In this document: one piece after another, positions 1 to 9,685 of the stretch
How the letters are laid out: every line of letters begins with the position of its first letter
How positions within the stretch are numbered: the stretch's first letter is position 1
Assembly (NCBI GenBank): GCA_004335635.1
Contig: QAXH01000021.1
Coordinates: forward strand, 1-16,018
From: Chloromonas sp. AAM2
Taxonomy: Eukaryota; Chlorophyta; Chlorophyceae; Chlamydomonadales; Chlamydomonadaceae
DNA: 16,018 nt
Direction of reading: 5' to 3'
Notes under the pieces: model-generated
Told to the model about the DNA's origin: nothing
Seen by the model: the letters and a program-made list of their open reading frames with translations, nothing else
The model's database searches: none
Made by a program: the position numbers and the translations under genes

Positions 1-110
1 TGTACTGCCATGGTGTTGCATCGTTGTCAAACCTCATGTTGTCTACGTACATGACATGCAAGCCAGTATGTCGCATACCTGACAGTACGAACCGGTCTGT
101 TTGCTCACAG

Positions 111-3100
111 GTGACGCCCTCCACCACCACAAGCATCAGCGCCTTCCTGCGACCTAACAGCAGTTACTTAGAAACCGACACTGCTGCATCAAGTCCTAGT
201 CCCCGGGGCCACACAATGGCCAATGCCCTGCCAAAGGATTACCACCATCAACCTGCAATGCCCTCGTCTCACCACCAAACAAGCAGCTCGGGCGTGCCTT
301 CAAACCATAGTCAGGCTACTGGTCTGCAAGCCAGCAAACATGCTGCTAGCACAATGCAGCAGGAGCAGGAACGGCAGCAAATGCAATTGTACACGATGCA
401 ACAGCAGCAACAGGAGCAGCAGCAACAGCAACAGGCACTGGAGCAGCGGCAACAAGCGGCAGCGGCTGGCAGGCGTCATGCAGCTAGCAACCGGGTGCAT
501 CGACTAGGGTCCTCTGGTTCGCTGATCAGTAGCACAGCCCAAGGCTGTGGAAGCGAAGGCAACAGCACGCACAGCAGCGCACGAAGCACGTTGAGCAACC
601 TCAGTGCCCACAGTAGCAGCCATGCACAGCAGCAGCAACAGCCGCAAGAGCAGGTCATCAGTGCGCGACCGCGGCATCGAGCGTCTATGGAAACGGCCAA
701 GCGACAGCACCTACCACCACAGGAGGAACAGCAGCAACAGCAAGAGCAGCAACAGCAAGGGCAGCAACAGCAAGGGCAGCAACAGTCCATGCAGCAACAG
801 CAGCAGCAGCAGCAGGCACAGGCAGTGAGGCGAACAAATTCAAGCCTTAAGGCCAAGTTGCGGGGCTGCAGCCTGCCCACACTGACGGCTGGCAGTGGGT
901 GTGTGGGGCTGCAGAACCTGGGCAACACGTGCTTCATGAACAGCATTCTACAGGTGCGCATGCGGGCTTGCTTGGCATATCTGGGTTGACATGGCGGGAT
1001 GGTTGGGCTTTGACTTTCTCATCATGGTCACGGTGTGATGGGTTTGCGCTACATGTAGAGATTGCCAGAGGGGCCGTTTTGTTTTTGTTTTCATCTAGAG
1101 AACTGGACAAGCACTCGCGCTGCAAAACCACACACACACACACACATACAGACTCACACACGACAAATGCGGTGTGGTTTGGTGTGTTGAGAGCACTAAG
1201 GCAGAGTGCCGTATGGCTACCATCATTGCCTTGGGCCAACATTCGCGGCCAAGCCGTTCTAGTGCAATCTTCCAGCAGGTTTCTGGAGTTGGCCATACTC
1301 TTGAAAGGCCTAAGTCATTTCTTGTGATCGGGTCACAAACTCCCTAACCCACCCCTGCCTCCCATTGCAACTGTCGCTGCTTGCTGCCCGTTCTTCAGGT
1401 TTTGAATGCCGTGCCTGAGCTGGTGGTTTGGTGCCACACCGACATGACCTTCAAGCCCAGGGCCGTGGTGGCCCCTGCATACGTTGACCTGGTCAACAGC
1501 ATGTGGAGGGCGTCATCCAAGGTACGCAGCACGGGCCCAGGCACCCACTGTCAGTTAGCTGCATTTACACACTACCCACGCACCACTCATCATCAACGGT
1601 AGGCAGGGAAGGACCAAACAAATGCATATGGGAATGTAAGGCTAGGGTTGCACTCGACGTGGTAGAGCCATCCAGGTAGTGTCGCCTTTGATGATTGTTC
1701 ATTCTAGGCAGAAGTGGCATGTGCATGCGTGTGGCAGGGCTGGGGTTGTGCCAAGCAGATGCGCCAGGAGCACTTGCTTCAATGACCCGAAGCACAAGCA
1801 GTCATTGGTCCACACACCAGGTCTGTGGTTTGGCTGTGATGAAGCAAGTGGGTGTGGCAGTATCAGTGTGTACACCTTGCTCAGACGTTCACTGTGACTC
1901 GCTGCCTGCCATGTGTGTCCAGCCGCATCCCTCAACCTGCCATGCAGTCCATGAAATGAGCATGAAATGAGCATGCACGGTCCTTTTTGCCCACTTCTGG
2001 GTTCTTCTACAATACTGGCTCTGCCAGTTCGCTGGTCAGCTTCCCATCCAGCGTGCAACCATCACTCTACCTCATCGCCCAGTAACTACCGCATGCACCA
2101 CTCATGCACCACTCATGCACGGTCCATGCACCACTCATGCATCACCCATGCACGACCCCCGCACGACCCATGCATCACTCATGCACGACCCATGCACCAC
2201 TCATGCACAACCCATGCACGATGCATGCATCACTCGTGCACAATTCGTGCACCACTCACTTCCTTTTCTCCATCTCTGTCCTGGTCACAGGGCGCAGTGA
2301 GTCCCTCCACATTCCTGCGGGCCGTGAGCCGATGCGACAGCCGGTGGGGCGACAGCAGCCAGCAGGACGCGCAGGAGTTCCTGCATGCGCTGCTGGAGGC
2401 AATGCAGGTAAGGCCTGCTGTTGTTGTCTTTTGCACTTGGGATTTATCCCGTAACTCGGATTTGTTGTTGTCGTCGTTGTTGTGGTTGTTGTCTTTGGAC
2501 TGCCGTGGCAGTCGTTGGATGATGACAGGAGAGTGACAGCAAGGTGAAGGGTTAGCCACTCGAGGCGACTTTCACCGAGCCACTCGAGGCGACTTTCTCC
2601 GTGCCACTCGAGGCGACTTTCACCGTGCCACTCGAGGCGACTTTCACCGAGCCACTCGAGGCGACTTGCACCGAGTCACTCGGGGCGACTTGCACCGAGT
2701 CACTCGGGGCGACTTGCACCGAGTCACTCGAGATCCAGGCGATGGTCACCTTTCCTGGTGTGGTTGTGCCTGTAGCAGTGATCAGCCACCACAGGGCACC
2801 TGCTGATGACTGCCAACCGCAACTCTGACTCGCTGCGGCTTGTGGGTTCAAGATCAGGGCAGGCAGTGACGACGCTCAGCTCAACTTCCACTGGGGAGCG
2901 CGTCGGTGGCCAGGACAAACTCATCTTCAGTAGTGTATCGTTGCCATGCACCCTACTCGATACGACCCTTGTCACTGTCACCCCCACACGTCCTTCAGTA
3001 ACCCTGACATGTCCCCATTTCCTGCTTGTGCAGTCTGATTGCAACCTGGTGTCGGGCAAGCCTGCTTACAAGGAGCTCACGGGCACGGGCAGCGAGGCGG

Positions 3101-5586
3101 CGCAGGCGGCAGAGGCAGATGCCTACGCTAGGTGAGGGAGTGAGCTTACAGGTCATATAAGATTCTTATGGTATACGGGTCTTGCGTGTGTGGGTCTTGT
3201 GTGTGGGTGGAATCAATCCATACTGCAACAAAAGTATGCCCGGAACAGGCGAAGCATGGGCTACTCCACTAGTGTGCAAATCGACGTGCGATGTGTACTT
3301 AAGAGACAAAACAACTGGAACAAAAACTGGCGTATACACCAACCACGCATCTGACCAGGAATCATATCTGGTGTGAGAGAGTGAGCTTACTGGGGGTGGA
3401 GCCGGCTGTGTTTGAAGCGATGCTTTGGGCGGGTTTGCAAGTGTGATGTAATGATGCACTGATGTGGGCGATGGGGCAGGCAGGAGCTGACGGCCAAAGA
3501 TAGGATGGTGGCAGGTGTGAGGGTACGTGTGCACATCAAGTTGGCAAGATAGGCATGTTCTGATGGCCTTTTCCGGCCGACAGGGCCTTGTTTCCAGTAC
3601 AAAGGGCACATGTGGATATCTTACACACTTGATGCACTACTAATCAGTGCTCGCAGCGCAGCAAGCACGCAGATTATTGATATAACATCGAATTGTTGGA
3701 GATCACCTATGATACCTGTTGATTACCTAGCTGGTTGGTCCTGCGGTACCGTGGGTTTAATCATGATAAGCTACGTAATGATGAAAATGATGACCTATGA
3801 TACAGGTATGCTATCTGATCGTGTGTTGTGCTTGTGCCCCTGCAGGTCCTGGCACGATTCAGTGGTGGATGACATCTTTGGAGGCCTCATGCAGAGCACA
3901 CTGCAGTGCCAGGTGGGTGCATGCGGTGGCACAGCGCATGTGTGTAGAGCAGGCAGCGCCCATGCATACAGTGGGTGGCATCCGCTGGTTCAGTTCAGGA
4001 AACTGTGTGCCGCCTGCATGGGCATGTGTGCGGCCTTCACATGTGGGTGGCACTGTGTTTAACATGCATTGCTTCTGTTCAACAAACTGCTCTGGCCTTG
4101 TGCCATCGGTGTGGGCATGACATGACAGTTTTGGCCTGACATGACAGTTTTGGCCTGGTTGTGTGCAGGTATGTCGGCGCCAGAGCCACTGCTTTGAGCC
4201 GTTTATGGACCTGGCGCTGCCCCTGCCCACCGCACCCAAGGGGGGAACCATTTCGGTGCAGGACTGCTTGAAGGTGAGCCGCTGGGGGATGAGCATCGAA
4301 CAAGGCAACTTCTGGGCCAGCTGCACCCGGCGCCGTTGACATTATTCATTCAACCTTACTTCATGTACCGGTACTAAGAACTACCAGTCAGTTCTGGTCA
4401 AACATAATAACAACAATATCACTCTTTGTTGTGCAGGCGTTCGTTGAGGTCGAGCAGTTGGACGGGAGTGAGAGCTACAAGTGCGAGGCATGCAAGCAGT
4501 GCTGCCCGCACACCAAGCGGCTGCAGATCTACCGCCCGCCGCGGGCCCTGGTGCTCACGCTCAAGCGCTTCGCACAGAAGTCCAACAGCATCTCAATCTT
4601 CTCGCGCTTCAGGTGCGACAGGCCAGGAGGGTCTGAACCGGGGCCAGAGGCAGGCACACACCTGTGGGTCACACCTGTGGGTCACCACACCTGAGTGTCT
4701 TGTCACTTTGACGGCAGTTGAAAGGTCTAAAAAAGGTACTTTAAACTTCGAAAAGTCCCAAATCTACCTCTCTCTCGCTCCCTCTGCGTGTGTCCCCTTC
4801 CATTCCATCCTGTGTTTCTCTCACACGCACACACATGGCAACACATACGCACACTTTCTCTTAGCTGTACGTAAACATATTGCCACCATGTCGACTCCAC
4901 CTTGTTGACACTTCTCCAAGTGTGCAACTACATCCTCAGGTCAACATCTAAGAACAGTGCGGCTGTGCAGCTTGAGGTGGACTGCCTGGACCTCACGCCG
5001 TACTGCAACGTCACAGGCCTGCAGACGCAGGTGAGGCCAGGCCTGGGGCTAGTATAGGAACCAGGTGTCAGGCTCATTGGGTCATGCACCCGGCACATGA
5101 CTGGCTACAATGTTACAACATGTACTTGCCAAGCACAGTGTTCAAGCTACTGGCAGTGCGCGTTTGTGCTGGACTGATCACCTCAAGAGTTCTGATACCC
5201 TTTGGATCAGTCTGGCATTCATTCCCAGCCGCCAAATCATATCACAGCACTGACGCGTCTCGACATTCTTTTGCATCAGTCCGGCATCCGTTCCCATCCG
5301 CCACTTGTAGCCTCACCACCTGCCAGTCCACTTCCCTCGCTACAACGTAACCATGATTCTTCACATTCGACTGCAGGGTCTTGACCGGCCCACCTACCAG
5401 CTTGTCTCCGTAAGCCACCACTCGGGCAGTCTGGAGGGCGGCCACTACACGGCCTCGGCCCGCAGTGCTGCAGACGGCCAGTGGTATAACTTCAACGACT
5501 CAAACGTGAGACGAGAGTCACCCCCAAGCGGAGCCTCCTCCTCGGCGTATGTCCTTGTGTACCAACTGATTGCAGCGGATGCATGA
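111..5586 (+). CDS. Ubiquitin-specific protease (USP, peptidase C19), USP2/USP21-like, 5' partial
   Basis: This gene encodes a cysteine protease that removes ubiquitin from proteins. I infer nine exons: 111-953, 1399-1521, 2291-2407, 3034-3131, 3846-3912, 4169-4273, 4437-4612, 4940-5030 and 5377-5586 (TGA). All introns are GT-AG and every junction keeps phase. Counting from base 111 gives 609 residues. Residues 1-265 are Gln/Ser/His-rich and probably disordered. The catalytic domain starts at about 266: Cys box GLQNLGNTCFMNS (nucleophile C274), Q box SSQQDAQEFL, zinc-ribbon pairs C415/C418 and C467/C470, His box with GGHYTA (H563), and WYNFND supplying the third catalytic residue (D581). A domain of about 344 residues is compact, as in USP2/USP21. 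The frame is open to the window edge, but codon use and an acceptor at 109-110 (ttgctcacag) suggest an upstream exon, so the true start is unknown. Family assignment is very sure; substrate and orthologue are not. Confidence 0.93.
400..441 (+). repeat. CAG/CAA tract encoding polyglutamine (first)
   Basis: Mixed CAG/CAA codons, interrupted by GAG, encode a Gln-rich run in the N-terminal exon of the USP gene. CAA interruptions make it less prone to slippage than pure CAG. Confidence 0.85.
725..815 (+). repeat. CAG/CAA tract encoding polyglutamine (second)
   Basis: This second and longer Gln-rich run lies about 30 codons before the USP Cys box. It contains internal repeats of the pattern CAGCAACAGCAAGGG and ends in a short pure CAG stretch. 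Gln-rich linkers before a catalytic domain are typical low-complexity regions; no specific function can be read from it. Confidence 0.85.
1129..1146 (+). repeat. (CA)9 microsatellite in USP intron 1
   Basis: A pure CA run lies inside the intron 954-1398 and is followed by further degenerate CA-rich sequence to about 1160. Confidence 0.85.
2093..2257 (+). repeat. 11-bp minisatellite, 15 phased units, in USP intron 2
   Basis: Fifteen consecutive units of exactly 11 bp (165 bases, no indels) follow the pattern RTGCAYNNYYC, with typical unit ATGCACCACTC. Position 1 is A in most units and G in the last two; the TGCA core is nearly invariant, with one unit beginning CCGCAC. The array ends 33 bases before the acceptor at 2289-2290, so it occupies the region where the branch point normally lies. 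Confidence 0.95.
2555..2732 (+). repeat. 24-bp minisatellite, about 7.4 units, in USP intron 3
   Basis: Seven full 24-bp units and a partial eighth are based on CCACTCGAGGCGACTTTCAC plus CCGAG-like ends. Units 1-4 carry GACTTTC, unit 5 switches to GACTTGC, and units 6-7 carry CACTCGGGG with GACTTGC. Because 24 is a multiple of three, reading frames across it repeat an 8-residue unit on either strand. Splicing 2407 to 3034 restores a collinear USP domain, so the array is most likely intronic. Confidence 0.95.
4120..4157 (+). repeat. 19-bp perfect tandem duplication near a USP acceptor
   Basis: The unit ACATGACAGTTTTGGCCTG occurs twice in tandem without mismatch, ending 10 bases before the acceptor dinucleotide at 4167-4168. 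Confidence 0.9.
5201..5304 (+). repeat. Degenerate direct repeat, two 35-bp copies, in the last USP intron
   Basis: Bases 5201-5235 and 5270-5304 match at about 29 of 35 positions, sharing ATCAGTCYGGCATYC and TTCCCANCCGCCA. The period is 69 bases. This looks like an old local duplication. Confidence 0.7.
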
Positions 5587-7318
5587 TGACCAGCATCACC
5601 AGCACCTGCATCACCAGCGGCACCAGATGGAGGTCGCTTTGGACAGGAAGAGTAGCAACGGGTTCCTGGCGGCCTTTGGCGCACTTGATGATTGAGCGGG
5701 GGGCAGGCCTGCCATGCATGTGGTGGTGTGTTGGTTCAGGCTGCATGCCACGCCCGGCAATGGCCAGGAGACTTGACACAGCTTGATTGGCATGAGAGGC
5801 ACTGCCTGGCAACGAATGGCTTGCCTGGCATGAGAGGTCGTAATGCAATCTGGTCGGCACGAGCCGATTAAAACCGTGGCAACGAAAAGCCGAGTATGCA
5901 GCACGGTGGCCAACTGGACCAGGTCAATTCTTGGTCAGCAAGCGGGGGTTGCAATGGTCGGACAAGTTGGCCTGTATGGCCGAAGATTGAATGTGCATTT
6001 GTGGGAAAGCCAGTGCGACCTGTCAACACCACCACTTGTTGATACAGGAATAGTACATATGAGAGGCTTCGTGATGAGTTTCAACGGATATGCTAATTTA
6101 TGGCCGGATAGTTATAATTGTGTAGTTTTAGTCGTGTGGTTCTAGTCGTAGTCGAAAATGAAGTCAAAGCTGAGCGGCGTGTGCCTATACCAAATGGCAC
6201 ACCTGAGCGCGTGTTTTACGCCATCAGGATGAGTCGCTGGCACAGGCGCAGTGGCCAGGTTTTCCTGGAAGCGTGCGCAAGCACTTGGCCTCTGCTGCTA
6301 ATTGTCTGTACACGAGATGGGCCCGAGAAATGCTCTTGTGCATCACTTTTTGGGGGCTTGGACATTGGCCCAGAAGCATGACGTGTGTCATCTGATCTGA
6401 TGCCGCGTGAAAATTTTAATAAAAAAAAAAATTATCTGATCTAGTACCACGCGATTCAAGGCCACCGAATGGCGTATAAACGATTGGCTGGTGTTTGAAT
6501 GCTGAGCTGCTTGCCTGCGCTTGTTGCTTCCGTGATCAAGCCAGGCGTTTTTGATATCCCGAACTCATCATATCATGCCACAGTGGCAGGTGTTCAGGCC
6601 TGTTGTATTCAGCCTTTTAACCGATCAAGCTAAGACACGAGTGCAAATGTCGTCATATTCGGCTACGCCAGTTGTTCAACAGTTGCTTTCTGCGCATTTA
6701 CTTAAGCATAAAGTGCTTCCCGGATGACGGTATGGCTGCGTGTTCAGGCTGGCTGCATGTTTGGCAGCATTGAGGCACCACCAGCAATGATCCAACTTTG
6801 GCACTTGCTGCCACGTATGTAATGACGTGTTCAAAGCAGAACTGGAGGGTGCTGCAGCCCAGGTCAGCCCAGTGTGAATTTTACTGAAACCTCCAAGAAG
6901 TGCAGGCATTACTCTGTCACACCTGACCCTGGAAGGTAAGGGTCAGTGCAATGTTTCAGTGCAAAGGGTCAGCAGAAGCGGAGAGTGACTTCTCAATCAC
7001 ATCAGCCTAGCCCAAGTGGTGATGTTGATAAATTTGCAACACTGAACTGCCAGCTTACATGGCATGACACATGATACGAAATTGAAACGCAATGGAGACA
7101 GCGTGAAGGAGCCCTCCTCCTCCAACGAGGAACAGATGAGGAAGAACGAGCCTCTTGAGGCCACACTGCACTGCCGTTGTATGCATATAACGCACTCAGG
7201 TAAACTGGCAGCACTTGCCCGTTCATCAACCCTAGCAAGGCCACAGGTGACTCTTGTTATCAGGCACAGCCTTCAGCTGTGATCAGGCAAATTCCTGACA
7301 CTGCCTGTGCATTTCCTA
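5587..7318. other. Non-coding stretch between convergent genes
   Basis: This follows the USP stop codon and precedes the 3' end of the small - strand gene. It should contain the USP 3' UTR, but I cannot place its poly(A) site: no TGTAA occurs on the + strand before 6818, and an AATAAA occurs at 6418-6423 next to an A tract. No open frame here shows a recognisable domain or a convincing splice pattern. Confidence 0.5.
6390..6442 (+). repeat. 9-bp direct repeats flanking an A11-rich segment
   Basis: ATCTGATCT occurs at 6390-6398 and 6434-6442, flanking a 35-base segment that ends in an 11-A run. Similar sequence (gccgcgtga and accacgcga) continues after each copy, so this could be a local duplication or a very short poly(A)-tailed insertion with a target-site duplication. 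Confidence 0.5.
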
Positions 7319-7323
7319 TTACA
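7319..7323 (-). terminator. Candidate TGTAA polyadenylation signal of the small - strand gene
   Basis: TTACA on the + strand reads TGTAA on the - strand, 124 bases past the stop codon at 7447. TGTAA is the customary poly(A) signal in chlorophyte algae. A second copy lies at 7055-7059. A 5-base motif occurs often by chance, so this is only positional support. Confidence 0.35.
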
Positions 7324-7446
7324 GAAATGCACGTTGTGACGCACAACCGAATCCCACTGGCGTGAGGGCGGAGAGGTCAACACCGTGACGCCCATCTGTC
7401 TCTGCATGCGCATGGCCTCAAATCAGGCACATCATCGCCATGTGTT

Positions 7447-8081
7447 TCATGCACGTGATGCGGCAAATCCTCTCAGGGGTGACTGCTTCAGCTCCATGAC
7501 ACTTGCTGCCCTGACGCTGCTGGCCTGCGCCTTCTCGCTCACGCTGTGGGCCTTGACGTCCTTGGCATCAGAGAATAGGCCGTAGGTGTCCTCAACAGAC
7601 CCGTCCTCAACTGAACCTGCCGAGAGACAACCGAAAAGAATCCACTTCTGGGTGACATTTGAGACAGTGCACCAGCTGATTATGTTTGCGTTTGTGCTTT
7701 GATGATGTTTGCTGGTACATTAGCACAACAGCCTAGCTAGTATCCTGTATGCCTGCGTCCAAGGCCATGACGACAACAAAAATCGTTTTCTCAAACTACT
7801 AGAGGTAAGAATTTCAGGGCAAGCAGCAAACATGTGCCCAGACCCTGACTCAAGATATATTTGCAGGCCTGCCCAGCCTGTTTGCAACTCTTGGACACAG
7901 CTGACATGATGGCTGATTGCCAGCCAGGTTCCCCAAGGGAGCAAGGCTGCATGCGTGGCATGGAGACAGCCTTACCAGCATAGAGGAGCACGCCGCCCAA
8001 TCCGGCTCCAATCACGCCACCGAACAGGATAGCAGGCAAGAGTCCAGCGCCCACACCAACTCCCACTCCTAGGCCAGGCAT
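7447..8081 (-). CDS. Small single-pass membrane protein with glycine-zipper-like segment, family not recognised
   Basis: I infer two coding exons on the - strand: 8081-7976 and 7616-7447, joined by a GT-AG intron with a strong donor (GCTG|GTAAGG) and acceptor (TCGGCAG). The junction codon is GGT. The product is 91 residues. Residues 3-36 are Gly/Val/Leu/Ile-rich with repeated GxxxG and GxGxG spacing (VGVGVGAGLL, FGGVIGAGLGG), consistent with a tightly packed membrane helix or a helical hairpin. Residues 37-91 are soluble, first acidic (EDGSVEDTYG), then Lys/Ala/Ser-rich, ending SPLRGFAASRA. An acceptor-like TTCAG lies just upstream at 8091-8087, with the ATG in a favourable ACCATG context, so a 5' exon exists and may be coding. 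I do not recognise the family; small organelle inner-membrane proteins have similar composition, but this is only a resemblance. Confidence 0.62.
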
Positions 8082-8204
8082 GGTACCTGAACGGCAGAGG
8101 AAGTCAGGAGCGCCTCACATGGCCATGAAGAGTTTTGAATATACGGCTGCATGCCTGCTGTGTCAGTTGCTTCTCATCTCTGGTATGCTTGAGAAGGCAC
8201 GAAA

Positions 8205-8238
8205 CACGATCAATAAATCGGCTTTTATTGCAATCGTG
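8205..8238. repeat. Short inverted repeat / hairpin
   Basis: Arm 1, CACGATCAATAAA (8205-8217), pairs with TTTATTG (8224-8230) and ATCGTG (8233-8238). The loop is 6 bases, with a 2-base CA bulge. It lies inside the possible intron upstream of the small - strand gene. Confidence 0.7.
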
Positions 8239-8325
8239 CTCCACAGAGAATCAGAACATGAGCGGACGAGCTAGTCACAATCACCGACGCGATGGGGGCT
8301 ACGATGCGAGCTACATCGTCCCTAC

Positions 8326-8494
8326 CTTGCTCGGCTGAGATGCGAGACGCACTTGCAATGTCACACGACTTGCCACAATCGCTCGGCGCAATGTCACGAA
8401 ACGCACTGATCAGCGCACGTTGGCACGGGCTTAACGCCCGCTCTGCCTGCCCAGTTTTCCGGGAAAAACGTGCAACTGCCGATCCTGCTGTTTA
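8326..8494 (-). other. Possible 5' exon of the small membrane-protein gene
   Basis: On the - strand a frame free of stops runs from about 8494 to a donor-like GCAAG|GTAGGG at 8326/8325. Spliced to the acceptor at 8087, it would be in frame with the ATG at 8081 (junction Q-G-T-M). It contains no ATG, so it would need another exon upstream or would be 5' leader. The translated segment is Arg/Ala/Ser-rich (for example ARFSRKTGQAERALS), which would suit a targeting peptide, but that is inference. Confidence 0.25.
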
Positions 8495-8906
8495 GGGCCT
8501 CCTCATTGCTGGCTGGCTCAAACAGCCTTCTTAGCAGTGGCTGCTGATCAATCTTGACGCCACAAATAGTTGGTGCTCATGCACAGCAATCAGGTGTGGA
8601 ACATGCGCAAAGTCTCCATGGTCCATGGCAAGACACAACTGTCCTTCTGGAGATGTCGTTCCGAGTGGTATCAAGCCCACTACACGTTGGCTTGATGACT
8701 TTGGCACATCGGAGCATGTTGGTGCTTGCCTGTCTAGTTGGAGCCGGCAGCATGCGAAAGCGCGGTGATTTCTCCAAACAATGGGAGGTCTGCCAGCAGT
8801 CGGACCTGTGCAGACCCCGAATATGTCCTGACTGTTTCAATCATCAAACTTGTCAGATTTCTAGAAGCAAACACTTTGGAAGCAAAACAAAATTGGAAAC
8901 ACATTT

Positions 8907-8953
8907 TACAGGGAGGGAGTGCACACCATGAAGCACATCCAACGCAAACATCA
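8907..8953 (+). repeat. 47-bp dispersed repeat, copy 1
   Basis: This matches the reverse complement of 9492-9538 at 44 of 47 positions, including the shared GTGCACACCATGAAGCAC and TCCAACGCAAACATCA. The similarity ends sharply on the TCA side and tapers off on the other. Confidence 0.85.
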
Positions 8954-9491
8954 GGTTTTCAAACTGTGTAATTGTGTCTGCGACAGGCTCTGACATGCAA
9001 AAGATGATTGCTTTCCAACTGACAGAAAGGGAAGTTGCGTCCCAGTTGAAGCGCCAGCAAGCAGAGTGACTGGGCTGTGGCGCGCTTCACAATGGGCCGC
9101 GTTATCCGTTCATGAGCCTATGAAGCATGATGACTTGTCCAATCCAAGCATGTACTTGCAATCAACGGCATGGGACTGTGTTGCTAGTGATGCCATTCGT
9201 ACAGTTATTGCAAAATGACTGGTACTATGGCTGGTGAGATATAGCAATTGTAGGGTCGTCAGCCACTTTGCCTGGGCACAGCTTTTCAGTACCACACCCT
9301 CAACGTTGGTTCTTCCCGGTATCTTCCTATTTCTCTTGCTTGTTCTATATGCCTGAAGAAATCCACTCCACGTGCAAGTTCTCAGGCTTCAGAGCCTGCC
9401 TTGTCTTTCCTGACCTAGGCCATCCTGCCCAAAACAGCCCGTCTCTGACCATGTGGCAGCTCCTCGAAATGCGATTTGCGCAAAAAGTAGT

Positions 9492-9538
9492 TGATGTTTG
9501 CGTTGGACGTGCTTCATGGTGTGCACACCCTCCTTGTA
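9492..9538 (-). repeat. 47-bp dispersed repeat, copy 2 (inverted)
   Basis: This is the inverted partner of 8907-8953, with 538 bases between the copies. Two copies in opposite orientation suggest either terminal-type repeats of a degraded element or two fragments of a dispersed family. Confidence 0.85.
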
Positions 9539-9685
9539 ATGATTCAGTAGGCACACTTGGTGTCAGCGTGTTTGGCCTGTATGGTTGTCGGTTTATGCTA
9601 GCAGGCGTTTGGAGACCTTTGTTTTTACGTGCTGCAATGTGCCCCTGTCTGCGGTTGCTACAGTTCTCAGTAAAATATTTACTGC

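Noticed and set aside
476..961. Cys-rich open frame on the - strand
   Set aside because: It is the antisense of the CAG/CAA tracts in the USP first exon; the Cys runs are a direct consequence of reading GCTGTTGCTG on the other strand.
2529..2543. A 15-base in-frame microexon (E-S-D-S-K) in USP intron 3, preceded by AG and followed by GTGAAG
   Set aside because: Direct splicing of 2407 to 3034 gives LLEAMQSDCN, which lines up with the USP pattern LLxxLxxDLN without a gap. The microexon would insert five residues there. It remains possible as an alternative exon.
2840..2865. T-arm-like GGGTTCAAGATC, checked as a tRNA
   Set aside because: Flanking bases do not form the T stem, and no acceptor, D or anticodon arms can be drawn around it.
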